Positions 1 through 8,347 of a stretch of 47,920 nt of DNA are shown one piece after another. Origin of the DNA: an uncultured Acidobacteriia bacterium (lineage in GTDB: Bacteria; Acidobacteriota; Terriglobia; Bryobacterales; Bryobacteraceae). The position numbers and the translations under genes are program-made. Location: the NCBI GenBank assembly GCA_903923395.1, contig CAIXXM010000062.1:1-47920 (forward strand). Reading direction: 5' to 3'. A model generated the notes under the pieces. That model was not told where the DNA came from and did not search any database. It saw nothing but the letters and a program-made list of their open reading frames with translations. Position 1 is the first letter of the stretch. Each line of letters starts with the position of its first letter.

Positions 1-591
1 CTCATCCCCATCACCGTACAGAAGTACTTTGTCCGCGTAGAGCGCATTGACCCCCTCTACGTGCAGGTGAAGCAACCGGAAATGGTGGACGCCGTTACCC
101 TGCAGGTAAAACAGATCCTGAAGAGTCGCCACCGCCAGGGCGCGGACTACAAGGTTGAAAACCTCACCGCCATTCTCAACGCCGCCAAGAGCATCGCCAC
201 CATCCTCAGTTTGGTGCTGGTGCTGGTCTCGGCGATTGCTCTCGTAATCTCTGGCATCGGCATCATGAACATCATGCTGGTTACGGTCACGGAGCGCACG
301 CGGGAAATCGGCGTCCGTATGGCCGTGGGCGCATCCCGCCGCGAGATCCTCATGCAGTTTCTGCTCGAAGCGGTACTCATCAGCCTGGGTGGCGGCATGG
401 TGGGCATCGCCGCCGGCGTCGCACTGCCGTTGAGTGTGAAACTCTTTGTCGATAACATCGATATCCCGATCTCGGTCTGGTCCATCACCATTGCCTTCAC
501 GGTTTCAAGCCTTGTCGGCCTGGTCTTCGGCATGCTGCCCGCCAGCCGAGCTTCCCGCTTGAACCCCACAGAAGCACTGCGCTACGAATAA
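1..591 (+). CDS. ABC transporter permease, MacB/FtsX type (3' part)
   Basis: The reading frame is open from base 1, so the gene begins upstream and only the last ~196 residues are present. These contain the C-terminal FtsX-type permease domain: a long hydrophobic segment, then the conserved cytoplasmic stretch with TERTREIGVRMAVGA and REILMQFLLEA, and two more membrane segments ending in NPTEALRYE. MacB-type permeases work with a periplasmic adaptor and a TolC channel to export peptides or small molecules, mechanically driven by an ATPase domain or partner. The TolC-family gene begins 4 bases after the stop, supporting an efflux operon. Whether the ATPase is fused or separate cannot be seen. 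The substrate is unknown. Confidence 0.88.
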   Translation, partial: LIPITVQKYFVRVERIDPLYVQVKQPEMVDAVTLQVKQILKSRHRQGADYKVENLTAILNAAKSIATILSLVLVLVSAIALVISGIGIMNIMLVTVTERTREIGVRMAVGASRREILMQFLLEAVLISLGGGMVGIAAGVALPLSVKLFVDNIDIPISVWSITIAFTVSSLVGLVFGMLPASRASRLNPTEALRYE

Positions 592-595
592 GACC

Positions 596-1873
596 ATGCG
601 ACGCCTGACACTTCTCTTCCTGCCCCTCCTCGCAATCAACGCCGAAACGCGCACCATGACCATGGGAGAGGCGGTGGCGCAGGCACTCACGCAGAATCCC
701 GAAGTGGTGATGGCCCGCATGGAGGAAGTGAAGTCCAAGGCAGCCGTTGTCATCGCGCGGGATCCGTTCACGCCCCGCATCGGCGTCGGCAGTGGACTGG
801 CTTATTCGAACGGCTTCCCGCTTTCGATTGAAGGCTCCGCACCCGCCGTTTTCCAGGGCCGTATCAACCAATACCTCTACAACCAGCCGCAGAAATTCCA
901 AATCAAGCAGGCACAGGAAACGGCCAAAGCTGTTTCTTTCGGTGCGGCCTCGAAGCGGGAAGACGTGGCCTACCGGGTAGCATCGCTTTATCTGGATGCA
1001 GACCGCGCCATACGTCTGGCAGAGACGGCCCGCAAGCAAATCGACACCCTGCAAACCCTGCTCAAGAACGCGCAGGACCGTGTGGAGGAAGGCCGCAGCC
1101 TGCCGATCGAAGCCAAGGAAGCCAACGTCGCACTGCTTCGCGCGAAGGCCCGACTGCAGAGCCTGGAAGCCGATAGTGATTTTGCCTCCCGCTCGCTTGC
1201 CGCCATTCTCGGCTACCCTGCAACAGACACCATTCTGCCTTCCATCAAAGAACGCACGGTTCTCACCCTGCCGCCTTCCGAAGAAGCGGCCGTGGATGCG
1301 GCCATGGCCTCCAGCAATGATTTGAAGCGCCTCGAAGCAAACTACGCCGCCAAGGCCTATGAAATCAAGGGCACCGAAGCCCAGCGTCTGCCCCGCGTGG
1401 ACCTGGTGGCGCAATACGCGCTGCTGACGAAATACAGTAACTACCAGCTCTACTTCAACCAGTTCCAGCGCAATAACGGCCAGATCGGCGCGTCGATCCA
1501 GGTTCCCTTTCTGCTGGGCCCCGGGGTGAAGGCCATGGTGCTGCAATCCACGTCGGAACAGCAGCGGCTGCGCACAGAAATGGCCTCACGGCGCAATCAG
1601 ATCATGCTCGACGTGCATCAGAGCTATCAGGAACTCCAGAAGGCAGAAACGAACCGCGAACTTGCCCAAGCCGAACTCGATCTCGCCCGCGCCCAGCTCA
1701 CCGTCGTCCTCGCACAGCTCAGTGAAGGACGCGCCGCCCTCAAGCAAGTCGAAGAAGCCCGCTTCAACGAAAATGAAAAGTGGATCGCCTTCTATGACGC
1801 GCAGTGCAACTCGGAAAGGGCAAGGCTCGGCATCCTCCGCTACACCGGAGACCTCTCCGCCGCGCTCCGCTAA
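596..1873 (+). CDS. TolC-family outer membrane efflux protein
   Basis: A 425-residue protein with a Sec signal (MRRLTLLFLPLLAINA) and the typical outer membrane efflux repeat start, MTMGEAVAQALTQNPEV. Long Ala/Glu/Arg/Gln-rich helices (about 100-220 and 315-420) fit the periplasmic coiled-coil barrel of TolC-family trimers, and the length is normal for the family. It lies 4 bases after the MacB-type permease gene, so the two probably form the inner- and outer-membrane parts of one pump; the adaptor should lie upstream of the window. Its 3' end overlaps the likely start of the following helicase gene by about 80 bases. The substrate cannot be read from sequence. Confidence 0.9.
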   Translation: MRRLTLLFLPLLAINAETRTMTMGEAVAQALTQNPEVVMARMEEVKSKAAVVIARDPFTPRIGVGSGLAYSNGFPLSIEGSAPAVFQGRINQYLYNQPQKFQIKQAQETAKAVSFGAASKREDVAYRVASLYLDADRAIRLAETARKQIDTLQTLLKNAQDRVEEGRSLPIEAKEANVALLRAKARLQSLEADSDFASRSLAAILGYPATDTILPSIKERTVLTLPPSEEAAVDAAMASSNDLKRLEANYAAKAYEIKGTEAQRLPRVDLVAQYALLTKYSNYQLYFNQFQRNNGQIGASIQVPFLLGPGVKAMVLQSTSEQQRLRTEMASRRNQIMLDVHQSYQELQKAETNRELAQAELDLARAQLTVVLAQLSEGRAALKQVEEARFNENEKWIAFYDAQCNSERARLGILRYTGDLSAALR

Positions 1874-4295
1874 GAAACAACTCCTCGACTGGTTCGCTTC
1901 CCGCGACTGGCAGCCCTTCGCCTTTCAGGAGGAAGTCTGGCAGGCCTACGCCAACGGCGAATCTGGCCTCATACACGCCGCAACAGGCACCGGCAAGACC
2001 CTTGCCGCATGGATTGGTCCGGTGATGCACTGGATGGACTCCGATGGCGAAGTGTATCCGCCGTTGCGCGTGCTCTGGATCACCCCGCTGCGCGCGCTGG
2101 TGGCCGATACGGAACAATCACTGCGCACGCCGATACGCGATTTCAACATCCCCTGGCGCGTGGAGGCCCGCACCGGGGACACCTCGAATTCCATCCGCGC
2201 CAAGCAAGACAAGAGACTGCCCACGGCGCTGATCACAACGCCTGAAAGTCTGGCGCTGCTACTCGCGAAACCCGAGGCCCGCGAGAACTTCGCGCACCTC
2301 GAATGCGTCATCGTGGATGAGTGGCATGAATTGCTCGGTACGAAGCGCGGTGTGCTGACCGAACTCAATCTCGCACGCCTGCGCACCTGGACCCCCAACA
2401 TCCGCACCTGGGGACTTTCCGCCACTCTCGGCAACCTGGACACGGCGCTTGCCACGTTGCTCGGAAACCCCGCGCCGCCCAGCCGCATTGTGCGTGGCGT
2501 GGTGCCGAAGACGGTCCGCATTGATTCGTTGATTCCCCCGCAAATGGACCATTTTCCGTGGGCCGGGCACCTTGGAATCAACATGCTGCCGCAGGTGCTG
2601 GAAGCGATTGAAGAGGGCGAGACCACGCTGGTCTTCACCAATACGCGCTCCCAGTGCGAGATCTGGTATCAGGCGATTCTGGATGCGCGTCCCGAATGGG
2701 CGGGGCTGATCGCCGTCCACCACGGGTCATTGGAACGCAAGATCCGCGATTGGGTGGAAGATGGACTGCGCGCGGGGACGTTGCGCGCGGTGGTCTGCAC
2801 TTCTTCGCTCGACCTTGGCGTGGACTTTACCCCGGTGGACCGTGTGATCCAGATCGGCAGTCCCAAAGGTGTGGCCCGCCTGCTGCAGCGCGCCGGACGA
2901 AGCGGTCACCGCCCCGGTGTACCCAGCCGCATCACCTGCGCCCCGACGCATGCTTTCGAACTGGTGGAAGTGGCCGCGGCAAGAGATGCTTTTGAAGCCG
3001 GTAAAGTAGAGAGCCGCTTTCCCGTGGAGCGACCTCTCGACTTACTCGCGCAACATGCCGTGACGGTGGCTCTGGGTGGCGGTTTCTTCCCGGATGACTT
3101 ACTCGCCGAGATCCGCTCCACGCATGCGTACCGCGACTTATCAGATGCGGAATGGGCATGGGCGCTCGACTTTGTCACGCGCGGCGGAGAAGCGCTGCGC
3201 GCTTACCCGGAATACCAGCGCGTGGACGTGGAGCCCAATGGATTGCACGTGGTCTCCAACCGGCAGATCGCGCGGCGTCACTTACTTTCGATCGGCACTA
3301 TTGTAAGTGACTCGTCGATTGATCTCCGCTATGTGACCGGTGGCCGTCTGGGCAGTGTGGAAGAGAGCTTTGTATCCAAACTGCGTCCGGGCGATTTCTT
3401 CTACTTCGCGGGGCACTCGCTGGAATTCGTCCGCTTGAAGGATATGGTGGCGCAGGTGCGGAAGGCACCGAAGACAAAAAACGGCCAGGTACCACGCTGG
3501 GATGGGGCGCGAATGCCGCTTTCGAGTGAATTGGCTGACGCCGTGCGAAACCGTTTGGAACAGGCGCGGATGGGCGTGTATCAAGGGCCCGAGATGGAAT
3601 CCGTCCGGCCAGTGCTGGAAACGCAGGCGGAGATTTCGGCGATTCCAAGGCATGAGGAATTCCTCATCGAACGGGTCAAGACCAAAGAGGGCCACCACCT
3701 GTTTTTCTATCCGTTCGAAGGCCGTTTGGTGCATGAGGGGCTGGGTGCGCTCTTCGCCTGGCGCATCTCACGCCATGCGCCCATCACGTTTTCGATTGCG
3801 ATGAATGACTACGGAATTGAGTTACTCGCACCGGACCCCGCGCCGCTCGAAGCAGCGCTCGATGCCGGACTGCTCTCCACGAATCACCTGGGGGCGGATA
3901 TCCTTGCCAGCCTGAATGCCGCGGAGATGGCAAGGCGGCAGTTCCGCGAGATTGCCCGCGTTGCCGGACTTACATTCACAGGCTATCCGGGCCAGAATAA
4001 GACGGTCCGCCAGTTACAGGCCTCTTCGGGGTTACTCTTCGACGTTTTCATGCGCTATGACCGGGAGAACTTACTCATTGAGCAGGCGCACAGGGAAGTG
4101 CTGGAGCAGCAGCTGGAGCGCAGCCGCCTGGGTGCCACGCTGGACCGTCTTTCGCGCGGCAGCGTCCGGATTATTGATATCGAACGGCCCTCGCCTCTGG
4201 CGTTTCCCATGTTAATTGACCGCTCCCGCCACCGTGTCAGCAGTGAGAAGTTAGCCGACCGCATCCGCCGCATGGCCGCAGAGGCGAACGCCTGA
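1794..4295 (+). CDS. Ligase-associated DEXH-box DNA helicase (Lhr-like)
   Basis: An SF2 helicase of about 833 residues. Walker A is HAATGTGKT near residue 61, motif II is DEWHE, motif III is SATLGN, and the second RecA domain has TSSLDLGVDF and QRAGRSGHR, followed by the long Lhr-type C-terminal region. It matches the helicase of the ligase-associated DNA repair set (TIGR04121 type), which usually sits with an ATP-dependent ligase, a beta-CASP-like exonuclease and PdeM. PdeM follows here with a 1-base overlap (TGATG). I chose ATG 1794 because family members start shortly before the WFxxRxWxPFxFQ stretch; the longer frame upstream only recodes tolC. Even so, the first ~25 residues lie within tolC and look non-native, so the start is uncertain. 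Confidence 0.87.
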   Translation: MTRSATRKGQGSASSATPETSPPRSAKKQLLDWFASRDWQPFAFQEEVWQAYANGESGLIHAATGTGKTLAAWIGPVMHWMDSDGEVYPPLRVLWITPLRALVADTEQSLRTPIRDFNIPWRVEARTGDTSNSIRAKQDKRLPTALITTPESLALLLAKPEARENFAHLECVIVDEWHELLGTKRGVLTELNLARLRTWTPNIRTWGLSATLGNLDTALATLLGNPAPPSRIVRGVVPKTVRIDSLIPPQMDHFPWAGHLGINMLPQVLEAIEEGETTLVFTNTRSQCEIWYQAILDARPEWAGLIAVHHGSLERKIRDWVEDGLRAGTLRAVVCTSSLDLGVDFTPVDRVIQIGSPKGVARLLQRAGRSGHRPGVPSRITCAPTHAFELVEVAAARDAFEAGKVESRFPVERPLDLLAQHAVTVALGGGFFPDDLLAEIRSTHAYRDLSDAEWAWALDFVTRGGEALRAYPEYQRVDVEPNGLHVVSNRQIARRHLLSIGTIVSDSSIDLRYVTGGRLGSVEESFVSKLRPGDFFYFAGHSLEFVRLKDMVAQVRKAPKTKNGQVPRWDGARMPLSSELADAVRNRLEQARMGVYQGPEMESVRPVLETQAEISAIPRHEEFLIERVKTKEGHHLFFYPFEGRLVHEGLGALFAWRISRHAPITFSIAMNDYGIELLAPDPAPLEAALDAGLLSTNHLGADILASLNAAEMARRQFREIARVAGLTFTGYPGQNKTVRQLQASSGLLFDVFMRYDRENLLIEQAHREVLEQQLERSRLGATLDRLSRGSVRIIDIERPSPLAFPMLIDRSRHRVSSEKLADRIRRMAAEANA

Positions 4296-4942
4296 TGGAT
4301 CTGCAAATCGAACTGCAGGACGAGCAACTGTTGCTGTTGCCTGAGCGCGCCGTCTACTGGCCCGCGCGGGAGACGCTCTTCGTTGCGGATACGCACTGGG
4401 GCAAGGCCGCGACGATGCGTGCACATTCGTTGCCCATCCCGATGGGGACGACGGAGGCAGACTTGAAGCGCCTCGGCAACGCAGTTACCCGCATGTCAGC
4501 CCGGCGGCTGGTGTTACTCGGGGATGCGATTCACGCGAAGGAAGGGCGCGCGAAGGTCACGCTCGATACGATTTACTCGTGGCGGCAACAGCACAAGGAA
4601 CTGGAGATATTGTTAGTCCGGGGTAACCATGATCACGGTGCGGGTGACCCGCCTCCGACGCTGAAGATTCACTGTACAAATTCGCCGCATATCGAGGCAC
4701 CATTCGCCTTTCAGCATCACCCGGTTGCCAGTGAGCATGGCTATGTTCTTGCGGGGCATACCCACCCGGCGCTGCACTTGAGAGGTCTCGGCCGCCAGCG
4801 CGCGACGGTGCCCTGTTTTTACTTCACGCCGAACGTAGGAACATTACCCGCGTTCGGGTCGATGTGTGGAAGGGCGCTCATTACGAAGCAGCCGGAGGAT
4901 CGGGTGTATGTTATCGCGGAGGATGAGGTGCTGGGGGTTTAG
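4295..4942 (+). CDS. pdeM: Ligase-associated metallophosphoesterase PdeM
   Basis: A 215-residue calcineurin-type phosphoesterase with the two-metal motifs in order: VADTHWGK (D-x-H), LLGDAIHAKEGR (GD), RGNHDHG (GNHD) and AGHTHPALHL (GHxH). The start LLLLPERAVYWP and the phrase FVADTHWGKAATMR are characteristic of the ligase-associated endonuclease/phosphatase family (TIGR04123). The ATG overlaps the helicase stop codon by one base, so translation is likely coupled. It probably trims or nicks DNA ends for the helicase-ligase repair set. No ligase or exonuclease gene is present on either side in this window, so the set is split or incomplete here. Confidence 0.9.
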   Translation: MDLQIELQDEQLLLLPERAVYWPARETLFVADTHWGKAATMRAHSLPIPMGTTEADLKRLGNAVTRMSARRLVLLGDAIHAKEGRAKVTLDTIYSWRQQHKELEILLVRGNHDHGAGDPPPTLKIHCTNSPHIEAPFAFQHHPVASEHGYVLAGHTHPALHLRGLGRQRATVPCFYFTPNVGTLPAFGSMCGRALITKQPEDRVYVIAEDEVLGV

Positions 4943-5004
4943 CGGGACTAGTGTGATCCCGGATGTCTTGTTCGGACACACACTCACGGAACCAGAAAGC
5001 GAGG

Positions 5005-5396
5005 CTATTCAGGCTTCTTGTCGAGCACCCCGAGAATCTTGTACGTTTCAGACTGGAGCTTCTTGCCATCAATACTGACAGGCCATATCATTTTTGCCTT
5101 ATCACCTGAGAATTCAACTTGAATCTGGTCCACCAGTGGAGTCCGACAGGTACGATGATTTCCCGCGGGTCCCGCGAACCTTTCGGCAAATTTGCTATCA
5201 CAGTTGACAACCGCAACACGCCCATCTGGGAGTAGAAGGCTGAAAGTCGCACCCTTTACAGTAAAGGAACCACATACCGGTAGGTGGTGTCATGATTCTG
5301 TTGGTCGGGAATTTTAACGGTTAGCTGATTCTTTTCGGCAATTCAGTTGGCACAATGTACAGTTAGCACAAGCGCCAGAATCTTACGTAACTTCAT
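5005..5396 (-). pseudogene. Decayed acidobacterial secreted protein gene
   Basis: The minus strand reads a signal-like start (MKLRKILALVLTVHCAN), then an in-frame TGA at 5343-5345, then AEKNQLTVKIPDQQ and TYRYVVP. It then shifts frame near 5280 and continues without stops to TAG at 5005: FTVKGATFSLLLPDGR, VVNCDSKFAERFAGPAGNHR, VEFSGDKAKMIWPV and ETYKILGVLDKK. I recall this as a small secreted family common in Acidobacteria, where about 25-30 residues normally separate YVVP from GATF; that segment is missing. So there is one nonsense codon plus a frameshifting deletion. The function of the family is unknown. The recall of the family is from memory; the broken frame is directly visible. Confidence 0.72.
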
Positions 5397-5470
5397 AGTC
5401 GAGCATTATAACCGATCCGGGACAACCAAGATCTGTGGAGAAATAACTAAGTTGCACCCAGCCAACGCTA

Positions 5471-5680
5471 CTATACGTCCTGAAGTTGAATCCGCACGCG
5501 AGCCCGGGCCTTTGCCATGATGCGCAAGTGCTCCAATTGCATAAACTCATCAAGTGCAGACACTTGGTCAGGAGATATCGTGCCCTCATGCTCCACGGCA
5601 ATCAGTTCTGCGACACGGGCCTGATTCTCCCCGGAAGGGCGGAGTGTCAGCAGTGTTTCGGGGGATATGTTAGGACGCAT
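5471..5680 (-). CDS. Small conserved hypothetical protein
   Basis: A 69-residue charged protein starting MRPNISPETLLTLRPSGE. Its middle, RVAELIAVEHEGTISPDQ and EFMQLEHLRIMAKARAR, resembles small proteins from cyanobacteria, planctomycetes and acidobacteria with an x-EGTLSPEE-x-ELDxYxxLxxLLxLLKARAR pattern. Those are often encoded just before an HNH-type endonuclease gene. No such partner is visible downstream, where only the pseudogene at 5005-5396 lies. The ATG is 6 bases after the stop of the upstream YtkA-like gene, so it may be the last gene of that transcript. Predicted to be cytoplasmic and helical. The role is unknown and the partner association is from memory. Confidence 0.5.
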   Translation of the reverse strand: MRPNISPETLLTLRPSGENQARVAELIAVEHEGTISPDQVSALDEFMQLEHLRIMAKARARVRIQLQDV

Positions 5681-5686
5681 TGCCGT

Positions 5687-7105
5687 CTACTTTCCCGCCT
5701 CAAGATCAAACACCCCCGTCAACACATTCCCCGCCCTCTTCATCTGCACAAACAGGCGGTACCTGCCGGGTCTCGGCACACCGTACGGAAAAGACACCGC
5801 TGGTCCGATCTGCTGCTCATGCATCCGCAGCATCGCCTCTTTTGACGCCACCTCTTCCGCCGCCATCGGCACGGACCCGGTGGGATGCACATGCGCGAAG
5901 ACGCTGCCATCGGTCTTCACGAATTCCGCGTGTCCGCCCATGCCCATGTAAGGCTCCAGATCCTGCACTGGCGTGCCATCGGGACCGTCGATTTCCATCT
6001 CGAATTGCCGCACCTGCCTCGCAACGACCGGCCCGGCGGACTTCCACACCATGCGGTAACCGCCGCCCAAGTCAAACGACGCCGACATTCCGGATGCGAC
6101 GGGTGCGGCAGAACCTGCGGCATCATCGCGGCCCAGTGGCTTACCCTGCACCGCAGTCAGGGTCACATCGCCGATAGCGGTTTCGGCCAGTCCGCTTTCA
6201 TGCACGATATCCGTATATAAGCGGTAAGTCCCGGCGGGCACATCGGGCAGGTCGGTCGAGAACATACCGGTTGCCGTCTGCTCTGGATGTAAGTGATAGA
6301 CCTGATCCATCGCGGGCCAGCGCAGCAGGAATAAGTGCATCAAATGGCCATGATCGGTGACTAAGTCATCGAGTTTGCGCATGCGCATCCAGCCAGGGTC
6401 AGTGAGTTGCAGCCGCAGTTCGGCGCCGCCACTTACCGACGCACTGATATGCAGGGGTTTGTAGAGCTTCTGCGAATGATCGCCAGCTTCCTCATTCCAC
6501 CAGCTGTTCCCTTTCCAAACCATCAGGAGTAACAAGGCCGACGCGAGTAACATCGCCGCCATGGACTTCATTCCCCAGCGCTTATTCTCCACGCCGGCCT
6601 CTAACTGGGATTCCCTCGCCGCCGCCCCCACGATCGCCACCATACCCACGGTGAGAAACACCAGCATGAAGGCGAGGAAATATTCGACACCCTTCGACAT
6701 CGGCTGCGTCTTGAAGGCCAGCGCAGGCACTGGCACGGGCAGTTCACCCACACCTTGATCACCGGTTACACGGATTTTGACCTGCCACGAGCCGAAACTC
6801 ATCAGCCAGAGCGAACCCTCATAGAAGCTTTTATCCATGGCCGACTGCACCGCCAAATCAGCCACGGGCGGATGCTTCGCGCCTTCGCCGGTCATCGGCA
6901 TTGGCGTTATCTCGACCTTGTTCACGCCCGGGGTAAGTGCCCGGATCTCGACCTGCGCCACGCCGGGGATCACATCCGGCGGACGCACAGCCACCAGCAC
7001 CGTATACGGACCGGCCTTGCCCTGAAAAAACACATCGGGGCTGCCTACATGCGCGGAGGCGGAAGTGGCAAGAACCAGAAGAAAAAGTATTCTAACGACG
7101 GACAC
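5687..7105 (-). CDS. Secreted/membrane protein with YtkA/FixH-like domains
   Basis: I chose GTG at 7105, which gives a clear Sec signal (MSVVRILFLLVLATSASA) and a 472-residue protein. Its 5' end overlaps the upstream membrane-protein gene by 14 bases, and the longer frame upstream is only a shadow of that gene. After cleavage come an extracytoplasmic YtkA-like beta domain, two membrane segments near VEYFLAFMLVFLTVGMV and AAMLLASALLLLMVW, and a second extracytoplasmic region. The latter has His-rich motifs: DHGHLMHLFLL, YHLHPEQ, GGHAEF and FAHVHP. Similar MHxFxxR...HLHP patterns suggest metal binding, possibly copper, but this is inference. It forms a unit with the multi-pass protein encoded just upstream. 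Confidence 0.8.
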   Translation of the reverse strand: MSVVRILFLLVLATSASAHVGSPDVFFQGKAGPYTVLVAVRPPDVIPGVAQVEIRALTPGVNKVEITPMPMTGEGAKHPPVADLAVQSAMDKSFYEGSLWLMSFGSWQVKIRVTGDQGVGELPVPVPALAFKTQPMSKGVEYFLAFMLVFLTVGMVAIVGAAARESQLEAGVENKRWGMKSMAAMLLASALLLLMVWKGNSWWNEEAGDHSQKLYKPLHISASVSGGAELRLQLTDPGWMRMRKLDDLVTDHGHLMHLFLLRWPAMDQVYHLHPEQTATGMFSTDLPDVPAGTYRLYTDIVHESGLAETAIGDVTLTAVQGKPLGRDDAAGSAAPVASGMSASFDLGGGYRMVWKSAGPVVARQVRQFEMEIDGPDGTPVQDLEPYMGMGGHAEFVKTDGSVFAHVHPTGSVPMAAEEVASKEAMLRMHEQQIGPAVSFPYGVPRPGRYRLFVQMKRAGNVLTGVFDLEAGK

Positions 7106-8258
7106 GCCGCATCCATTCCCCTGCGCCAAGCCCCAGCCAAGTGGTGAAGACGGACAGAACCACGGCCAATGCTGCATCGAAACCCCAGCGGGTTTGCGGT
7201 ACGAAGATATTCCGCGCCAGGAAGCTGCGCGGTCCGGAGAAGTAATCCAAATAGTGGCTGCCGAAGATAGGATTCCGCGCCCATTCCGATTGCAGGAAGA
7301 TGGCGAAGGGCCACTGCACAGCGAAGAACACCGCGAGGAAAACCAAACCACCGGACAGGGCCTGCAACAGTTTCCCGCGGCCGGCCATTTTCGACCACAG
7401 AGTGTCCATGGCCATCGCGGGCGCGATCAGCAGGAGAGGAAAGCCGCCGGGGATGAATTGCGTCACCTCGTGATACACCGGCCCGAGCTTGGGCTGCGCG
7501 GGAAACAGGGGCAGAATCCATTCGAGCCCCAGCAGAAACGCCATGTAAATGCCGGCGGAAATGGTTGCGCCCCAACGGTGCCCGGTCGCTTTGGCGGCTG
7601 AGGCCAGCACCACGGGCACCATCATGGAAACCACGCGGTAGAAGAGCGCGGTGTGTTGCATGCTGCGCTGCACGAAATCGAGAATCAACACCAGCAGCGC
7701 GACCATGACCATGGCTTCCACATACAGGAGGAGCCACTGCAGGCGTTTGCGCAGTTCGCCGGTAGCGCGGTTCATCTGTCCCGCCAGTAATAGCAGAGCA
7801 CCGATCTCGACGCCCAACATGCCGAACGCCAGCACCACATGTGGCGGACTGAGAATCTTGACATCCAGACCATACGCCGCGTGCCACCAATCATCGAACG
7901 GCGCGGAAGTGATCATGGTGAAGCCGCCCCAGGCGCAGACGAAGGCACCCAGCGGTCCGCGGAAGCCGAGCACGTTGACCGAAACATCGCGCAGCGAAGC
8001 CGATTTCGCGAACGTAGTCCAGAGGATCAGGTAACCGCAAGTGATCCCGGCAATGACGCCGCAGAGTTGGATGGCCATATGGGCGGGGGTCCAGAAGGTG
8101 TCCCGGCCGATGGAGCGGTGCCAGGAGATATCCCAGTGCACGCCGATCATGGCGGACGTTACGCCAAGGACGGAGAGCCAGACAAACCAGGGAATGGCCG
8201 CCTCGCGTTCCGCCGCGCGGGTCTGCGGCAGGGTGCCGAAAGTGGTCGAAGTCGCCAT
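7092..8258 (-). CDS. Multi-pass membrane protein of unknown function
   Basis: A 388-residue hydrophobic protein with about nine or ten predicted membrane helices. The most distinctive stretch, near residues 40-65, is GVHWDISWHRSIGRDTFW followed by TPAHMAI; it carries His, Trp and Asp near a membrane boundary. Another is TSAPFDDWWHAAYGLDV, followed by LSPPHV. These conserved-looking polar residues in a membrane protein suggest a metal or redox site, but I cannot assign a family with certainty. The following YtkA/FixH-like gene overlaps it by 14 bases, so the two are co-translated and probably interact. The gene diverges from the VWFA protein across an 89-base gap that must hold both promoters. 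Confidence 0.78.
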   Translation of the reverse strand: MATSTTFGTLPQTRAAEREAAIPWFVWLSVLGVTSAMIGVHWDISWHRSIGRDTFWTPAHMAIQLCGVIAGITCGYLILWTTFAKSASLRDVSVNVLGFRGPLGAFVCAWGGFTMITSAPFDDWWHAAYGLDVKILSPPHVVLAFGMLGVEIGALLLLAGQMNRATGELRKRLQWLLLYVEAMVMVALLVLILDFVQRSMQHTALFYRVVSMMVPVVLASAAKATGHRWGATISAGIYMAFLLGLEWILPLFPAQPKLGPVYHEVTQFIPGGFPLLLIAPAMAMDTLWSKMAGRGKLLQALSGGLVFLAVFFAVQWPFAIFLQSEWARNPIFGSHYLDYFSGPRSFLARNIFVPQTRWGFDAALAVVLSVFTTWLGLGAGEWMRRVRR

Positions 8259-8347
8259 ACTTGCATTTTAGCCGCGAAAAACCTGTACGATTGTTAAAAC
8301 CAGCAAAGAAACCGCCGGGTTTCCTATACGTCACATCAGTGAAGAAA

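Noticed and set aside
497-1546. Long minus-strand open frame opposite the TolC-type gene
   Set aside because: It is a shadow of the TolC gene: composition is Arg/Gly/Cys-rich, no domain is visible, and the plus strand gives a full family match.
1662-1793. N-terminal extension of the helicase
   Set aside because: It recodes the end of tolC as a Ser/Pro/Lys-rich tail with no resemblance to helicases.
4943-4961. CGGGA...TCCCG hairpin after pdeM as a terminator
   Set aside because: The stem is only 5 bp and no T-run follows; too weak to list.
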